A stretch of DNA of 14,185 nucleotides from Lachnospiraceae bacterium UBA7598 (GCA_002474415.1 DLQV01000141.1:1-14185), one strand, 5' to 3'; shown: positions 1-7,978, numbered from the stretch's first letter. Notes: generated by a model not told the origin, from the sequence alone. Translations and numbers: made by a program.

Positions 1-2
1 AT

Positions 3-62
3 GATGATCTGAACGGTAAAGACGCTACTTTTGATGTCACGGTAAATGGCATTTATCAGTAA
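3..62 (+). CDS. C-terminal end of a gene that begins before the window
   Basis: An open frame enters from the left edge and ends at TAA (60-62). Only 19 residues are visible, ending in GKDATFDVTVNGIYQ. The pattern GKDATFxVTVxxI is like the last beta strand of FKBP-type or trigger-factor-like peptidyl-prolyl isomerases, but 19 residues are too few to be sure. The next gene starts 27 bases downstream on the same strand with no terminator between, so the two may be co-transcribed. Confidence 0.5.
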   Translation, partial: DDLNGKDATFDVTVNGIYQ

Positions 63-89
63 ATAGATGATATTTAGGAGGAAAATTTT

Positions 90-545
90 ATGACACAATC
101 AATTTCTGCAAACTCACTGAACTTAAACAACACTTCCACATTTTCCAGCGCAAAGCTTTCCGGCACTTCTACGGCTTCCAAAAACGCAGAAGCTTCCGCT
201 GCCACAAAGACAACCGCAACGGCTAAACCGGCAACAACCATGAAAACCGCTGCTGCCCAGAATGAAACCACCACACAGGATAAAGATGGCGATACTGTCA
301 CCATTTCCACACAGGGAAAAAATCTGGAAACTACAGCCGTTTCATCGAAATCCAGCAGTGATGACTCTTCCAGCAGTTCCAGTACATCATCCACGACTGA
401 TCTTTCTTCGTATTCTACCTTCCAGCTTCAGCAGATGCTGAATAACGGAGAGATCACACGAACCGAATATAATAAAGAAATTGCTTCCCGTGAGGAAACT
501 TCTTCTGACAGTAACGAGTCGTCTGGTTATTCTGTGGAGGCATAA
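90..545 (+). CDS. Small Ser/Thr-rich protein with SHOCT-like C-terminus
   Basis: A 151-residue protein with an ideal AGGAGG at 76-81, eight bases before the ATG. Residues 1-60 are rich in Ala, Thr and Ser; residues 85-105 are almost pure Ser/Thr/Asp. There is no signal peptide and no membrane segment. Between them is a short ordered-looking stretch, DGDTVTISTQGKNL. The tail, about residues 106-133 (SYSTFQLQQMLNNGEITRTE and following), fits the pattern of SHOCT-type short C-terminal domains: a hydrophobic helix, then GEIT, then an E-Y helix. SHOCT modules usually mediate oligomerisation. Function is otherwise unknown. It is probably cytoplasmic and may form an operon with the gene before it. 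A strong terminator follows directly. Confidence 0.7.
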   Translation: MTQSISANSLNLNNTSTFSSAKLSGTSTASKNAEASAATKTTATAKPATTMKTAAAQNETTTQDKDGDTVTISTQGKNLETTAVSSKSSSDDSSSSSSTSSTTDLSSYSTFQLQQMLNNGEITRTEYNKEIASREETSSDSNESSGYSVEA

Positions 546-546
546 G

Positions 547-589
547 AAAATCCCCTCTTTGCCGAATTTTCGGCATCGATGGGATTTTT
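547..589. terminator. Bidirectional rho-independent terminator between convergent genes
   Basis: AAAATCCC (547-554) pairs with GGGATTTT (581-588). Inside it GCCG (561-564) pairs with CGGC (571-574) around AATTTT. A T-run follows on the plus strand and an A-run precedes it, so it can stop transcription from either side. It lies between the small protein (stop at 545) and the converging operon end (595). Confidence 0.85.
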
Positions 590-594
590 CTGAT

Positions 595-1731
595 CTATAC
601 CATCATTTTTGGTGCATCCCAAAGATTTAATTTTGTCCCAATTCCATTTTTCAGCGCATTCCGATATACCATGCTGCCCCATGCCACATCCTCCGTCGGC
701 ATGCCGCCTACGGAATAGATGACAATTTCATCCTCTTTTCTATGTACCGGAATGTTTCCAAGCAGTACATCTCCCAGATCATCGATCTGCTCCGGCTTCA
801 TCTTTCCTTCCGCGATCAGATCTTCCACATGAACCGCAGGAATCGGGATGGTGTTGTACGCATTCGGCTTCATCTCTTCTTCCCATGCCTCATAGAGCAT
901 AATATTGTCTGTGACGGTACGCGCACGATTGATAATAAAATCATCATCAAACCGCAGCGCTGCGGTAGATTCAATGATTGCACCCGGCTTAATCCACTCC
1001 TCTGCAATGTACGGATAAAGAGCTGGATCTCCGGTCGGGGAAGATGTTGATACGGATACGATATCAGAATCCCTTACGGCCTCCTCAATTGTGTCTACAG
1101 CATAGATGTTCAGTTCCGGGTACTCTTTCTTTGCATGGTCAACAAACTTCTGGAGGGATGCCTTTCCACGGCCTTTTACCTTGACATTTTTGAGTGTCGG
1201 GCGCACAGCGACTGCTGCCGCCAAAGCGGTCTTGCTCATGACACCAGGCCCTACGATTCCGATCGTCTCGGCATCTTCTTTTGCAAAGTACTTAAATCCG
1301 ACACCCGGAACTGCTCCGGTACGGTATGCGGACAGGATATTTGCAGACATAAATGCCAGCGGAGCACCCGTATCTTTGTCATTCAATGTGAGCATAAGGA
1401 TGGATCTTGGAAGTCCTTTTTCTTTATTTGCAGCGTTCGAGCCGTACCATTTCATTCCAGCCATATCAAACTTGCCGCCAAGGTATGCAGGCATTGCCAT
1501 AAACCGGCGGTCCGGTCCGTCTACCGGCATCTCCGGAAACGGCGATTTTTCCGGGAACATGACCATGCTTCCGTGGGAGTTTCCGTTGGCTCCACCCATC
1601 CGGTAATCGCCTACTTTCATGAGCTTGAACATTTCTTCCATCGCTTCCACGCAGCTTTTCATGTCCTTTACGCCTGCTGCGATCATATCATCTTCACTTA
1701 AATATAAAAAATCAATCTTCGGATATTCCAT
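595..1731 (-). CDS. Ornithine cyclodeaminase / mu-crystallin family enzyme ("tyramine oxidase subunit B"-like)
   Basis: A 378-residue cytosolic NAD(P)-dependent enzyme of the ornithine cyclodeaminase/mu-crystallin family. Visible hallmarks are GMKWYGSN around Lys94 (the family's catalytic lysine region), SAYRTGA with Arg137 (substrate carboxylate), and a Rossmann motif GIVGPGVMSKTAL at about 158-170. It is longer than classical members (about 330-350), with an N-terminal insertion around residues 45-75. From memory, close relatives are labelled tyramine oxidase subunit B in automatic annotation; I would not rely on that name. Family members either deaminate amino acids to cyclic products or reduce cyclic ketimines, as LhpI does in hydroxyproline breakdown. 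Either role fits the flavoenzyme subunits upstream. Its AGGAGG abuts the permease stop, so translation is probably coupled. It is the last gene of the operon. Confidence 0.85.
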   Translation of the reverse strand: MEYPKIDFLYLSEDDMIAAGVKDMKSCVEAMEEMFKLMKVGDYRMGGANGNSHGSMVMFPEKSPFPEMPVDGPDRRFMAMPAYLGGKFDMAGMKWYGSNAANKEKGLPRSILMLTLNDKDTGAPLAFMSANILSAYRTGAVPGVGFKYFAKEDAETIGIVGPGVMSKTALAAAVAVRPTLKNVKVKGRGKASLQKFVDHAKKEYPELNIYAVDTIEEAVRDSDIVSVSTSSPTGDPALYPYIAEEWIKPGAIIESTAALRFDDDFIINRARTVTDNIMLYEAWEEEMKPNAYNTIPIPAVHVEDLIAEGKMKPEQIDDLGDVLLGNIPVHRKEDEIVIYSVGGMPTEDVAWGSMVYRNALKNGIGTKLNLWDAPKMMV

Positions 1732-1745
1732 TTGTTTGTCCTCCT

Positions 1746-3152
1746 TTATTTTTTGTCTTCTTTTTGTTTTTTATGAGCTTCCAGATAAAGTGCATTTTCC
1801 ATCGCCATCACCTCATGCATGGCGATTGGACGAAACATTGGTTTTTTCAGTTTGTATTTGCACCACAGTGCCGCATAAACTGCAAGCACAAGGAAGATCA
1901 CACCATCGATCATAAATATTTTATTTCGTACAGCCGGATTTCCGTCTATGTTCCAGATCATAAAAAGGTTTCCGATAATTCCCACAACCGGGATGACCGG
2001 GCCAAGCGGAACCTTAAAAGTACGTGGGGCTTTCGGCAGTTTTTTGCGAAAAATAAGTACATTACTGTTTGCAATTACATACGAAACCATCCAGAAAACA
2101 ATGGCAAGTGTAATCATAAACGAAAGAGAATCGCTGGTAGAAAGTCCTGTGGCATTTACCAGAATCATGATGGCCCCAATCATTAATATTCCGATATAAT
2201 AGGAACCTCTTTTGTTTTTCTTTAAAAAAATTTCCGGCATCAATTCTATTTTTGCCATTCCGGCACACATATAAGAAAGAAAACTGATTGCAGAATTAAC
2301 GGTACTAATCACAGCAAATACAGATACTACAATCATCCAAATTGATCCGGCATATCCGAGTAAAGACGATCCATACAAAATGTGCGGCGAAGCACTGTTT
2401 GCCAGATCTTCCCACTTACAATATCTTCCCATACCGCAAACCACCAGAATCTGCATAATAAGAATTATCAAGAGACTCATGACCATTCCAAGCGGTACAT
2501 TTTTCCGCTCATTCTTGACATTTTTCGAAATTGGAATAACAAATTCACTTCCGATAAAAAGGAAAAACGCAAGTCCCAGCAAAGAAAAGGTATCCGAAAA
2601 CGATCCTGCCAAATTCATTGGCTGCTGCACTTTTTCTCCGCTTCCAAGTCCGAAGATTCCAAGCAGTCCCATCGCAACAAGCGAAAAAATCAGTCCATAA
2701 ACAACCACGTTTTGTATTTTTGCAAACATATCAATTCCCAACAGATTTGCAATAATCAATACAACTAAAAGTAAAATACAAAACACACTGGATGGCACCC
2801 CTGTATGAAATACAGAATTGATCGCATTCCCAAACATCGCACATTCTACAGATCCCGCGATCGACTGGCAGACAATATAGCCACCTACCATTGTCACAAT
2901 TGTTACAAACGGTCCGATCCCGGCAAGTGTATACTGTGCCAGCCCTCCTGTCAGATTTGGCATCAGCGCATTTAACTCTGCCATGGAAAGCGCTGTGCAG
3001 ATATTGATGGCACATGCCAGGATCATAGAAACAATAAATCCGGTTCCAAGCGCTCCGGCCCCCTGTCCAAGCGACATCAGACAGCTTGTCGCAACGATAA
3101 GTCCCACACCCGTGGACACGACACTTGGTAATCCCAGTTTTTTCTCATCCAT
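1746..3152 (-). CDS. APC-family amino acid/amine permease
   Basis: A 468-residue polytopic membrane protein with about 12 hydrophobic segments. TM1 has the Gly-rich helix-breaking segment typical of amino acid-polyamine-organocation carriers (GVGLIVATSCLMSLGQGAGA, residues about 16-35). A further mark is FLFIGSEFVIPISKNVKNE in the TM6 region, and the C-terminus is charged and cytoplasmic (KKQKEDKK). It probably imports the amino acid or amine oxidised by the neighbouring flavoenzyme; the substrate cannot be deduced. It starts 43 bases after the PII-like gene with AGGAGG seven bases before the ATG, and ends 14 bases before the cyclodeaminase-family gene. The pairing with PII suggests regulated uptake. 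Confidence 0.88.
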   Translation of the reverse strand: MDEKKLGLPSVVSTGVGLIVATSCLMSLGQGAGALGTGFIVSMILACAINICTALSMAELNALMPNLTGGLAQYTLAGIGPFVTIVTMVGGYIVCQSIAGSVECAMFGNAINSVFHTGVPSSVFCILLLVVLIIANLLGIDMFAKIQNVVVYGLIFSLVAMGLLGIFGLGSGEKVQQPMNLAGSFSDTFSLLGLAFFLFIGSEFVIPISKNVKNERKNVPLGMVMSLLIILIMQILVVCGMGRYCKWEDLANSASPHILYGSSLLGYAGSIWMIVVSVFAVISTVNSAISFLSYMCAGMAKIELMPEIFLKKNKRGSYYIGILMIGAIMILVNATGLSTSDSLSFMITLAIVFWMVSYVIANSNVLIFRKKLPKAPRTFKVPLGPVIPVVGIIGNLFMIWNIDGNPAVRNKIFMIDGVIFLVLAVYAALWCKYKLKKPMFRPIAMHEVMAMENALYLEAHKKQKEDKK

Positions 3153-3195
3153 ATGGATTCCTCCTTTTCGGCAATTCTATAGAAAAACAAACACC

Positions 3196-3540
3196 CTACA
3201 ATGCATCTTCTCCCTCTTCCCCTGTCCTGACCCGAATGATATTGGTCAATGGCGCAATAAAAATTTTTCCATCCCCGATATGCCCGGTATACAATTCTTT
3301 CTTAATCGTTTCCACTACGGCATTAATCATCTCATCTTTCACTACAATTAAGATCATTTGCTTGGGAAGAAGTTCCATCTCTTTATTCTGCTCAGCTTCG
3401 TACTCAAATGTTCCTTTCTGTGCGCCACAACCGATTGCCTGTATCACCGTCATACCGCTGACACCCAGTTCACTTAATGCAGCTTTTAAATTACTTAACC
3501 GGTTCATGGATGTAACTACTTCAATCTGTGAAAATCCCAT
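3196..3540 (-). CDS. PII-family nitrogen-regulator-like signalling protein
   Basis: 114 residues, normal PII length (about 112). The core is clear: LSELGVSGMTV (22-32), a T-loop region about 37-57, LLPK (57-60), the B-loop TGHIGDGKIF (85-94) and the C-terminal RVRTGEEGEDAL (103-114). The ATP/2-oxoglutarate-site residues of these motifs are kept. The T-loop differs: without gaps, the position of E. coli Tyr51 (uridylylation) is Lys53 here, so that modification is not expected. PII proteins sense ATP/ADP and 2-oxoglutarate and bind targets, classically the ammonium channel AmtB. Here the neighbour is an APC permease, so a gating role on that carrier is an inference. The start follows AAAGGAGG by eight bases. 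A terminator hairpin sits immediately upstream. Confidence 0.9.
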   Translation of the reverse strand: MGFSQIEVVTSMNRLSNLKAALSELGVSGMTVIQAIGCGAQKGTFEYEAEQNKEMELLPKQMILIVVKDEMINAVVETIKKELYTGHIGDGKIFIAPLTNIIRVRTGEEGEDAL

Positions 3541-3563
3541 ATTATTTTCCTCCTTTAAAAAAC

Positions 3564-3592
3564 AAAAAGACGCCTAACCCTTGTTAGACGCC
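3564..3592 (-). terminator. Leader terminator (putative attenuator) before the PII-like gene
   Basis: On the minus strand GGCGTCTAAC (3592-3583) pairs with GTTAGGCGTC (3578-3569), ten pairs with two G-U wobbles and an AAGG loop, followed by TTTTTG. Only about 25 bases separate the U-run from the PII start codon and these are mostly ribosome site, so there is no room for a new promoter. The PII, permease and cyclodeaminase-family genes therefore seem to depend on readthrough. A competing small hairpin, AGAC-AACGGC-GTCT (3599-3586 on the minus strand), overlaps the terminator's first arm. Confidence 0.75.
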
Positions 3593-3602
3593 GTTGTCTC
3601 CT

Positions 3603-3625
3603 GCGGTACATCTCTGATGTATCGC
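3603..3625. repeat. Single copy of the GCGGTACATC hairpin element
   Basis: GCGGTACATC-TCT-GATGTATCGC is a 10-bp dyad with one G-T pair (plus-strand reading). It lies four bases past the AraC gene's stop codon and just upstream of the leader terminator. An identical 23-base hairpin occurs at 8138-8160, and one with a single loop change at 8030-8052. This copy and the 8030 copy share further sequence leading into the adjacent terminator (GTACCGCAG, then GACAA, then GTCT on the minus strand). Confidence 0.8.
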
Positions 3626-3628
3626 TCC

Positions 3629-4459
3629 TTATTCTACTTGTATAATTCTGTTTTTGTAATGCTGTTCTTCTACCAGCTTCAAATATTTTTTGGGTGTAAT
3701 TCCCGCATACTTAGAAAAATCATGGATAAATTGTGGCTGATCATAGTATCCAAGAAACACTGCTGCATCGGTCATTTTATCTGGTGCTCCATAATTTAAA
3801 AATTCCAACGCTCTCTGAAACTGAATGATCTTACAGAATGTTTTTGGAGAAAATCCCATTTCCTCGATAAAAGCCTTGTTAATGTATCGAACAGAATACC
3901 CTGTCTGCTCCTGCATTTCCGCAACTTTTATCTTTCCATCGGATTGATATACCATCTGTTTTACTGATTGCACCATTTCCTGTTTTCCAAATGGTTTTTT
4001 CCGACATTTTTCAGCTTTGGTATATGCTTCAATAAAAATCCGAATTCTCTGGTAAAAATCATGTTCTTCCGTCAATTTTTTCAGCCATTCAAAATCTCCC
4101 GTAAGAACAGTTTCAATCGGAATCTTCTGACCGAGCAATTCACGCATGGTACAACGAATGAGTTCCGGCTGAACTCCCGGCATAAACCGGACTCCAAACA
4201 CCTCTTCCCTGCCTCTCCATTCCTCACAGGTATACGCAAGTGGTGTCCCACACACATATCCCTGCATGTGATCCCTCTCATATTCAAAAAAGAGATCAAT
4301 ACATCCATCCGGAACCGTACGCAATGGAATATTTTCTGCAATGCGGCAACTGTAAAAATGTGAAATTCCCTGTTTCAGATAAATTTCCTGATAGAAATTC
4401 AATGTATCAAACACAAGGTATGGCTGCGTGGGCTTTAGTCTGTCTTTTTTCCAGATCAT
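3629..4459 (-). CDS. AraC-family transcriptional regulator with DUF6597-like sensor domain
   Basis: The start chosen is ATG at 4459 (276 residues) because AGGAG lies nine bases before it; a TTG at 4489 and an ATG at 4468 have no properly spaced ribosome site. The N-terminal half contains RTVPDGCIDLFFEYE and VFGVRFMPG, patterns of the DUF6597 domain seen in this AraC subgroup. The last 100 residues carry the double helix-turn-helix, with KVAEMQEQTGYSVRYINKAF and the second-helix motif DAAVFLGYYDQPQFIHDFSK, then GITPKKY. It probably senses the pathway substrate and activates the operon in which it lies. It sits between the oxidase gene (42-base gap) and the PII leader. Its target sites are not known. 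Confidence 0.87.
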   Translation of the reverse strand: MIWKKDRLKPTQPYLVFDTLNFYQEIYLKQGISHFYSCRIAENIPLRTVPDGCIDLFFEYERDHMQGYVCGTPLAYTCEEWRGREEVFGVRFMPGVQPELIRCTMRELLGQKIPIETVLTGDFEWLKKLTEEHDFYQRIRIFIEAYTKAEKCRKKPFGKQEMVQSVKQMVYQSDGKIKVAEMQEQTGYSVRYINKAFIEEMGFSPKTFCKIIQFQRALEFLNYGAPDKMTDAAVFLGYYDQPQFIHDFSKYAGITPKKYLKLVEEQHYKNRIIQVE

Positions 4460-4501
4460 GCGTATCATCTCCTGGATATTATTCTGCAATAATACTTTTT
4501 A

Positions 4502-5632
4502 TCATATCTTAGCTTTAAATCGGTCATAACGCAAGTTACTTAAATCCACAGTAGTCTTTCCGGTTGTGATCAGTTCTGCAAGCTGGTCTGCAGCCCCCGG
4601 TGCAATACCAAATCCATGTCCGGAAAAACCGCAGGCAAGAACCAGTCCCGGCACTTCCGCTACATCTCCAAGCACCGGCACGCCGTCCACGCAGCGATCC
4701 ATCCAGCCCGCCCAGGTACGGACGATTTTTGCATTGGCAAGATCCGGAAAATATTTCATGATACCGCGGCAGATACACGGGGCTGTCTTGGAATAACAGA
4801 CCGGGGTGCCATTGTCTTTGGTGTAGCCCTCCAGTCCGGAAGAGCCACCAAAAACAAACGAGCCGTGCTTTGTCTGATGCCCGTAGAAATCAGCTTCCGC
4901 CGTTCCAAGCATCTGGTCAAACATATGTGGCTCCGCCTCGGTGACAAGTGCCTCAAGCATGGCCTTCTGCATCGGAATATCGATACCGACAGTCCCGGCA
5001 ATTGCTCTTGACTCGTATCCGGCTGCCAGCACAACGGTCTCACCTTCAAATACATCACCGGATGCACATACGACTTTGCGGAGCTTTCCTTTCACCATTT
5101 TCAGTTCCACAACTTCCTCACCGGAAATAAAATGTACCCCGAGCTTTCGGGCTGTTTTGTAATATCCCAGTGTCGTTGTCAGTGGATTGGCATGCCCGTC
5201 GGTCGGACACCAGCTCGCACAGGTGACTTCGTCGGAAAGATACGGATTGATGCTGCGCACTTCATCGCCATCGATCATCTTTACATCCAGTCCTACTTTT
5301 ACGGCACGATCGGTCAGTCCAGTCAGGATCTGTTTGTGCTTTTCGGTTTTTCCGAGACGTAAGTTTCCATCCTGATGGTACTCACAGTCAACCTCAAGTT
5401 CCTCGGAAAGTGTCGGCCAGAAATTTTTGATTCCGTACATTACAAGTGGAAGTTCCCTCGGATCACGTCCGGACTGTCTTACACCGCCGCCGTTTCTGCT
5501 TGATCCACCGTTTCCAAAATGGTCGGCTCCTTCCAGACAGATGACACTCACGCCGCGTTTTGCAAGATAATAACTGATGGCACAGCCAATGATTCCTCCA
5601 CCGATAACTACTACTTCTGCTGTTTTATTCAT
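4502..5632 (-). CDS. DAO-family FAD-dependent oxidoreductase (HcnC/opine oxidase/sarcosine oxidase beta-like)
   Basis: 376 residues from ATG 5632, chosen because AGGAGG is nine bases upstream; longer readings run into the preceding gene. The dinucleotide fold VVVIGGGIIG is at about 7-16, followed by GGSSRNGGGVRQSGRDPRELPL, a signature of the HcnC/SoxB/LhpB group, and near the C-terminus CGFSGHGFGIAPGAADQLAE, the FAD-closing motif. This should be the catalytic subunit, oxidising a C-N bond of an amino acid, opine or amine and passing electrons to the iron-sulfur/FAD subunits encoded just upstream. The gene overlaps the BFD-like gene by eight bases (ATGAATAA), a sign of translational coupling. 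Substrate unknown. Confidence 0.88.
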   Translation of the reverse strand: MNKTAEVVVIGGGIIGCAISYYLAKRGVSVICLEGADHFGNGGSSRNGGGVRQSGRDPRELPLVMYGIKNFWPTLSEELEVDCEYHQDGNLRLGKTEKHKQILTGLTDRAVKVGLDVKMIDGDEVRSINPYLSDEVTCASWCPTDGHANPLTTTLGYYKTARKLGVHFISGEEVVELKMVKGKLRKVVCASGDVFEGETVVLAAGYESRAIAGTVGIDIPMQKAMLEALVTEAEPHMFDQMLGTAEADFYGHQTKHGSFVFGGSSGLEGYTKDNGTPVCYSKTAPCICRGIMKYFPDLANAKIVRTWAGWMDRCVDGVPVLGDVAEVPGLVLACGFSGHGFGIAPGAADQLAELITTGKTTVDLSNLRYDRFKAKI

Positions 5633-5963
5633 GCTCCCCATCCTCCTTTGCCTCATTTGCAAACACATGCATCTCGATCGGACGCATCGGAACTCTGGAT
5701 GTGGCAGGTTCGAGTTCTGCCGGAGATACCCCAAGCTCTCTTGCTACAATTCCTTTTACCAGCTTTGCACAGGTCTGTCCCTGGCAAAGCCCCATGCCGG
5801 TTCTTAAATACCGCCGGACTTCCGTGATCGTCCACATTCCTTCGTGTACTGCCTTGCGGATCTCTCCTTTTGTGACTTCCTCACAGCGGCAGATTAACAT
5901 ATCATCATCCGGTCCCGGGACGAAAGGCCCGATATCTCTTGATCTATCATTTACTGCATTCAT
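5625..5963 (-). CDS. BFD-like [2Fe-2S]-binding protein
   Basis: 112 residues. It has the bacterioferritin-associated-ferredoxin cysteine pattern: C25-x-C27 in LICRCEEVTKGEIRKAV and C60-x4-C65 in GMGLCQGQTC. In multi-subunit amine dehydrogenases this domain is often fused to the C-terminus of the HcnB/LhpE-type FAD subunit; here it is a free-standing gene, while the FAD subunit carries a ferredoxin-like domain instead. It is a likely electron carrier or structural link between the two flavin subunits. Start ATG 5963 has AGGAGG eight bases upstream. The gene lies 34 bases after the FAD/NAD subunit and overlaps the DAO gene. Confidence 0.88.
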   Translation of the reverse strand: MNAVNDRSRDIGPFVPGPDDDMLICRCEEVTKGEIRKAVHEGMWTITEVRRYLRTGMGLCQGQTCAKLVKGIVARELGVSPAELEPATSRVPMRPIEMHVFANEAKEDGEHE

Positions 5964-5997
5964 ACTTCATTCCTCCTGTATTTGAACATCCGTCTGT

Positions 5998-7575
5998 CTA
6001 ACCCTCTTTAAAGAATCTTGCTTTCATGGCATATTCTTTCGGGATGCGCATGGTAAGCAGATTGGTTTTATCATACGCTTTATTGCTCTTTACTGAGACA
6101 ACCTCTGCCTCGCAGACTTTCTGTCCGTTTCTTCCGAGTGCCACACCTTTTGTGCCAGCCTCCGGAAGCGGGAGAAATTCATATGGGATCGTGACGGTTG
6201 CCGTGCCGTCGCCGCAGTCCTCATCCACAAGGAAAATTGCCTGTCCGGAACAGCTTGCCACACACATTCCGCAGTTGATACACTGTGAATTTTCCACAAC
6301 GATCGGCAGTGAAGTAATGTTTGATCCGATGGAAATACACCCCTTTGGACATGCATCCTGACAAGGGTTACACGGAATATTCTGTGTACATTCCATTACC
6401 GGATGTATTCCGACTTTATGTGTCACGCCCGGGAAGCGTTCGATCTCATCATCTGCGACAAATCCGTGTTTTAATAAGTTCGTTGAAATCGGGATTCCTT
6501 CCTCTGTTTTTTCAATGGCTTTTCCTCTGTTCTTTGGAGCGAACATGCCCTGACGCAGCCCATCGAGTGCTTTGTCAAGCGATGCAAGTTCGGTGTCCAT
6601 CTCTGTCTTCTCGATATATCCAAGATATTCGGATGCGGCAATTCCTGCCATACGACCTTCGATCATGGCAGAAGAGGCTTCCTCAATACCAGACACATCA
6701 CCGGCTACAAACACACCCGGAAGAGAAGTTCTTCCATATTCGTCACAGATCGGGACCTGACCGCCGCGCTTTGGATTGTCCTCCATTTTGCAGCCTGCCA
6801 TTTTCAAAAGCTGGGACATCGGAGAAAGTCCGACTGCCAGACAGATCGTATCCACATCAAAATGTTTTTCCGTTCCCGGAATAAATTTAAAACAAGAGTC
6901 CACTTCTGCGATTGTAACTCCCGTGACACATTCGTCACCTTCCGCCTCCACGATCGTGTGGGACAGATAAAACGGGACTCCGGTTCTTGCAACTTTTGCT
7001 GCGTGAACACCGTAACCTCCGACACGCGGTGCTGCGTCCACAAGTGCCACAACCTCACACCCACACTGCATCAACTGGAAAGAGACAACCAGACCAACGT
7101 TTCCGGAACCAAGCATGAGCACTTTCTTTCCCGGTAATACGCCATGCAGATTCATCATTGTCTGTGCGGCTCCTGCTCCGATCACACCCGGAAGTGTCCA
7201 GCCCGGAAACGTAACCATGTTTTCTGCTGCACCAGTTGCAATGATAATGGCATCCCCCTTAAAATGTTTGATCTCATCGCCTTCTTTTACGACGATTTCC
7301 TTATCCTGATATAAACCGATGACGGTTGCATTCAGTTCTACTTCAACTCCCACCTGGTCGGCTTCGTTAAGAAGCTGCTGTCCAATCACAAAACCCCTGA
7401 CTTTTGCCCGGTGCTCTTTTGATCCGAAAAATTTATGTATCTGCTTAAACAACTGTCCGCCCGGTTTTTCGTTTTCGTCAAATACAACGACTTTCAGTCC
7501 TCTTTTTGCCGCCTCAATAGCTGCTGACAGGCCGGAAGGACCAGCTCCGACAATTATCAAATCATATCTTTTCAT
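5998..7575 (-). CDS. FAD/NAD-dependent oxidoreductase with C-terminal ferredoxin domain (HcnB-like)
   Basis: 525 residues from ATG 7575, which has AGGAGG eight bases upstream; a longer frame would overlap the preceding gene. Domains: FAD Rossmann fold LIIVGAGPSGLSAA (about 6-19), second nucleotide fold VLMLGSGNVGL (about 152-162), FAD-closing motif GVFVAGDVSGIEEASSA. A ferredoxin-like segment then follows, with C396, IPCNPCQDACPKGC (C402, C405, C409, C413) and CINCGMCVASC (C432, C435, C438, C442), enough for one or two [4Fe-4S] clusters. A short tail after residue 455 is unassigned. HcnB/LhpE/OoxA relatives take electrons from the DAO subunit. The [4Fe-4S] module suggests transfer to a low-potential acceptor, as expected in an anaerobe. 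Confidence 0.88.
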   Translation of the reverse strand: MKRYDLIIVGAGPSGLSAAIEAAKRGLKVVVFDENEKPGGQLFKQIHKFFGSKEHRAKVRGFVIGQQLLNEADQVGVEVELNATVIGLYQDKEIVVKEGDEIKHFKGDAIIIATGAAENMVTFPGWTLPGVIGAGAAQTMMNLHGVLPGKKVLMLGSGNVGLVVSFQLMQCGCEVVALVDAAPRVGGYGVHAAKVARTGVPFYLSHTIVEAEGDECVTGVTIAEVDSCFKFIPGTEKHFDVDTICLAVGLSPMSQLLKMAGCKMEDNPKRGGQVPICDEYGRTSLPGVFVAGDVSGIEEASSAMIEGRMAGIAASEYLGYIEKTEMDTELASLDKALDGLRQGMFAPKNRGKAIEKTEEGIPISTNLLKHGFVADDEIERFPGVTHKVGIHPVMECTQNIPCNPCQDACPKGCISIGSNITSLPIVVENSQCINCGMCVASCSGQAIFLVDEDCGDGTATVTIPYEFLPLPEAGTKGVALGRNGQKVCEAEVVSVKSNKAYDKTNLLTMRIPKEYAMKARFFKEG

Positions 7576-7600
7576 CCTTGTGTCCTCCTTTTCGTGAACG

Positions 7601-7927
7601 TTACTGCTCTGCAAATGGTTTTTCGCTGACACCATACTGTGTTCTGACATCCATGCCCTCTTTCAGCGGTGTGATGCAGGTTCGCACATTCGGCACCCCA
7701 TCCACAACCATAACGCAGTCGGTACATCTTCCGATCGCACAAAAGATTCCACGCGGTTTGTGTTCTTTTTTTGTATATCTGTGTACCATCACGCCTGCGG
7801 CTTTTAATGCTGCTGCAATCGGTTCGCCTTCCATTCCTTCGATCTCTTTTCCGTCAAATGTAAACTTGACCGGTGCACCTTTTTCCTGAACCCCGAGTAT
7901 TGGGTGTTCCTTGATTCTTTCTGCCAT
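7601..7927 (-). CDS. HcnA-like [2Fe-2S]-binding subunit
   Basis: 108 residues from ATG 7927. A TTG two codons upstream is also open, but AAAGGAAG is correctly placed (eight bases) only for the ATG. A small ferredoxin fold: FTFDGKEIEGMEGEPIAAAL, then GIFCAIGRCTDC with C63, C68, C71, then VRTCITPLKEG with C84 (C-x4-C-x2-C-x12-C). This is the small subunit seen in hydrogen cyanide synthase, opine oxidase and D-hydroxyproline dehydrogenase. It is the first gene of the operon, 25 bases before the FAD/NAD subunit, and follows a long structured leader. Confidence 0.9.
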   Translation of the reverse strand: MAERIKEHPILGVQEKGAPVKFTFDGKEIEGMEGEPIAAALKAAGVMVHRYTKKEHKPRGIFCAIGRCTDCVMVVDGVPNVRTCITPLKEGMDVRTQYGVSEKPFAEQ

Positions 7928-7978
7928 GATCAACGCTTCCTTTCGTGTAAAGTTTTTTTCTTTTCAGATTTTTACAAG

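Noticed and set aside
1106..1701. Long plus-strand open frames (166 and 188 codons) opposite the cyclodeaminase-family gene
   Set aside because: They lie antisense to a clear gene, have no ribosome site and give Cys/His/Arg-rich or otherwise atypical protein; they are shadows of its codon use.
5633..5734. 34-residue N-terminal extension of the DAO oxidase
   Set aside because: The extension overlaps the BFD gene; AGGAGG is correctly spaced for ATG 5632 and the FAD fold begins right after it.
7576..7650. 25-residue N-terminal extension of the FAD/NAD subunit
   Set aside because: It overlaps the upstream gene and lacks a ribosome site, whereas ATG 7575 has AGGAGG at eight bases and leads straight into the Rossmann fold.
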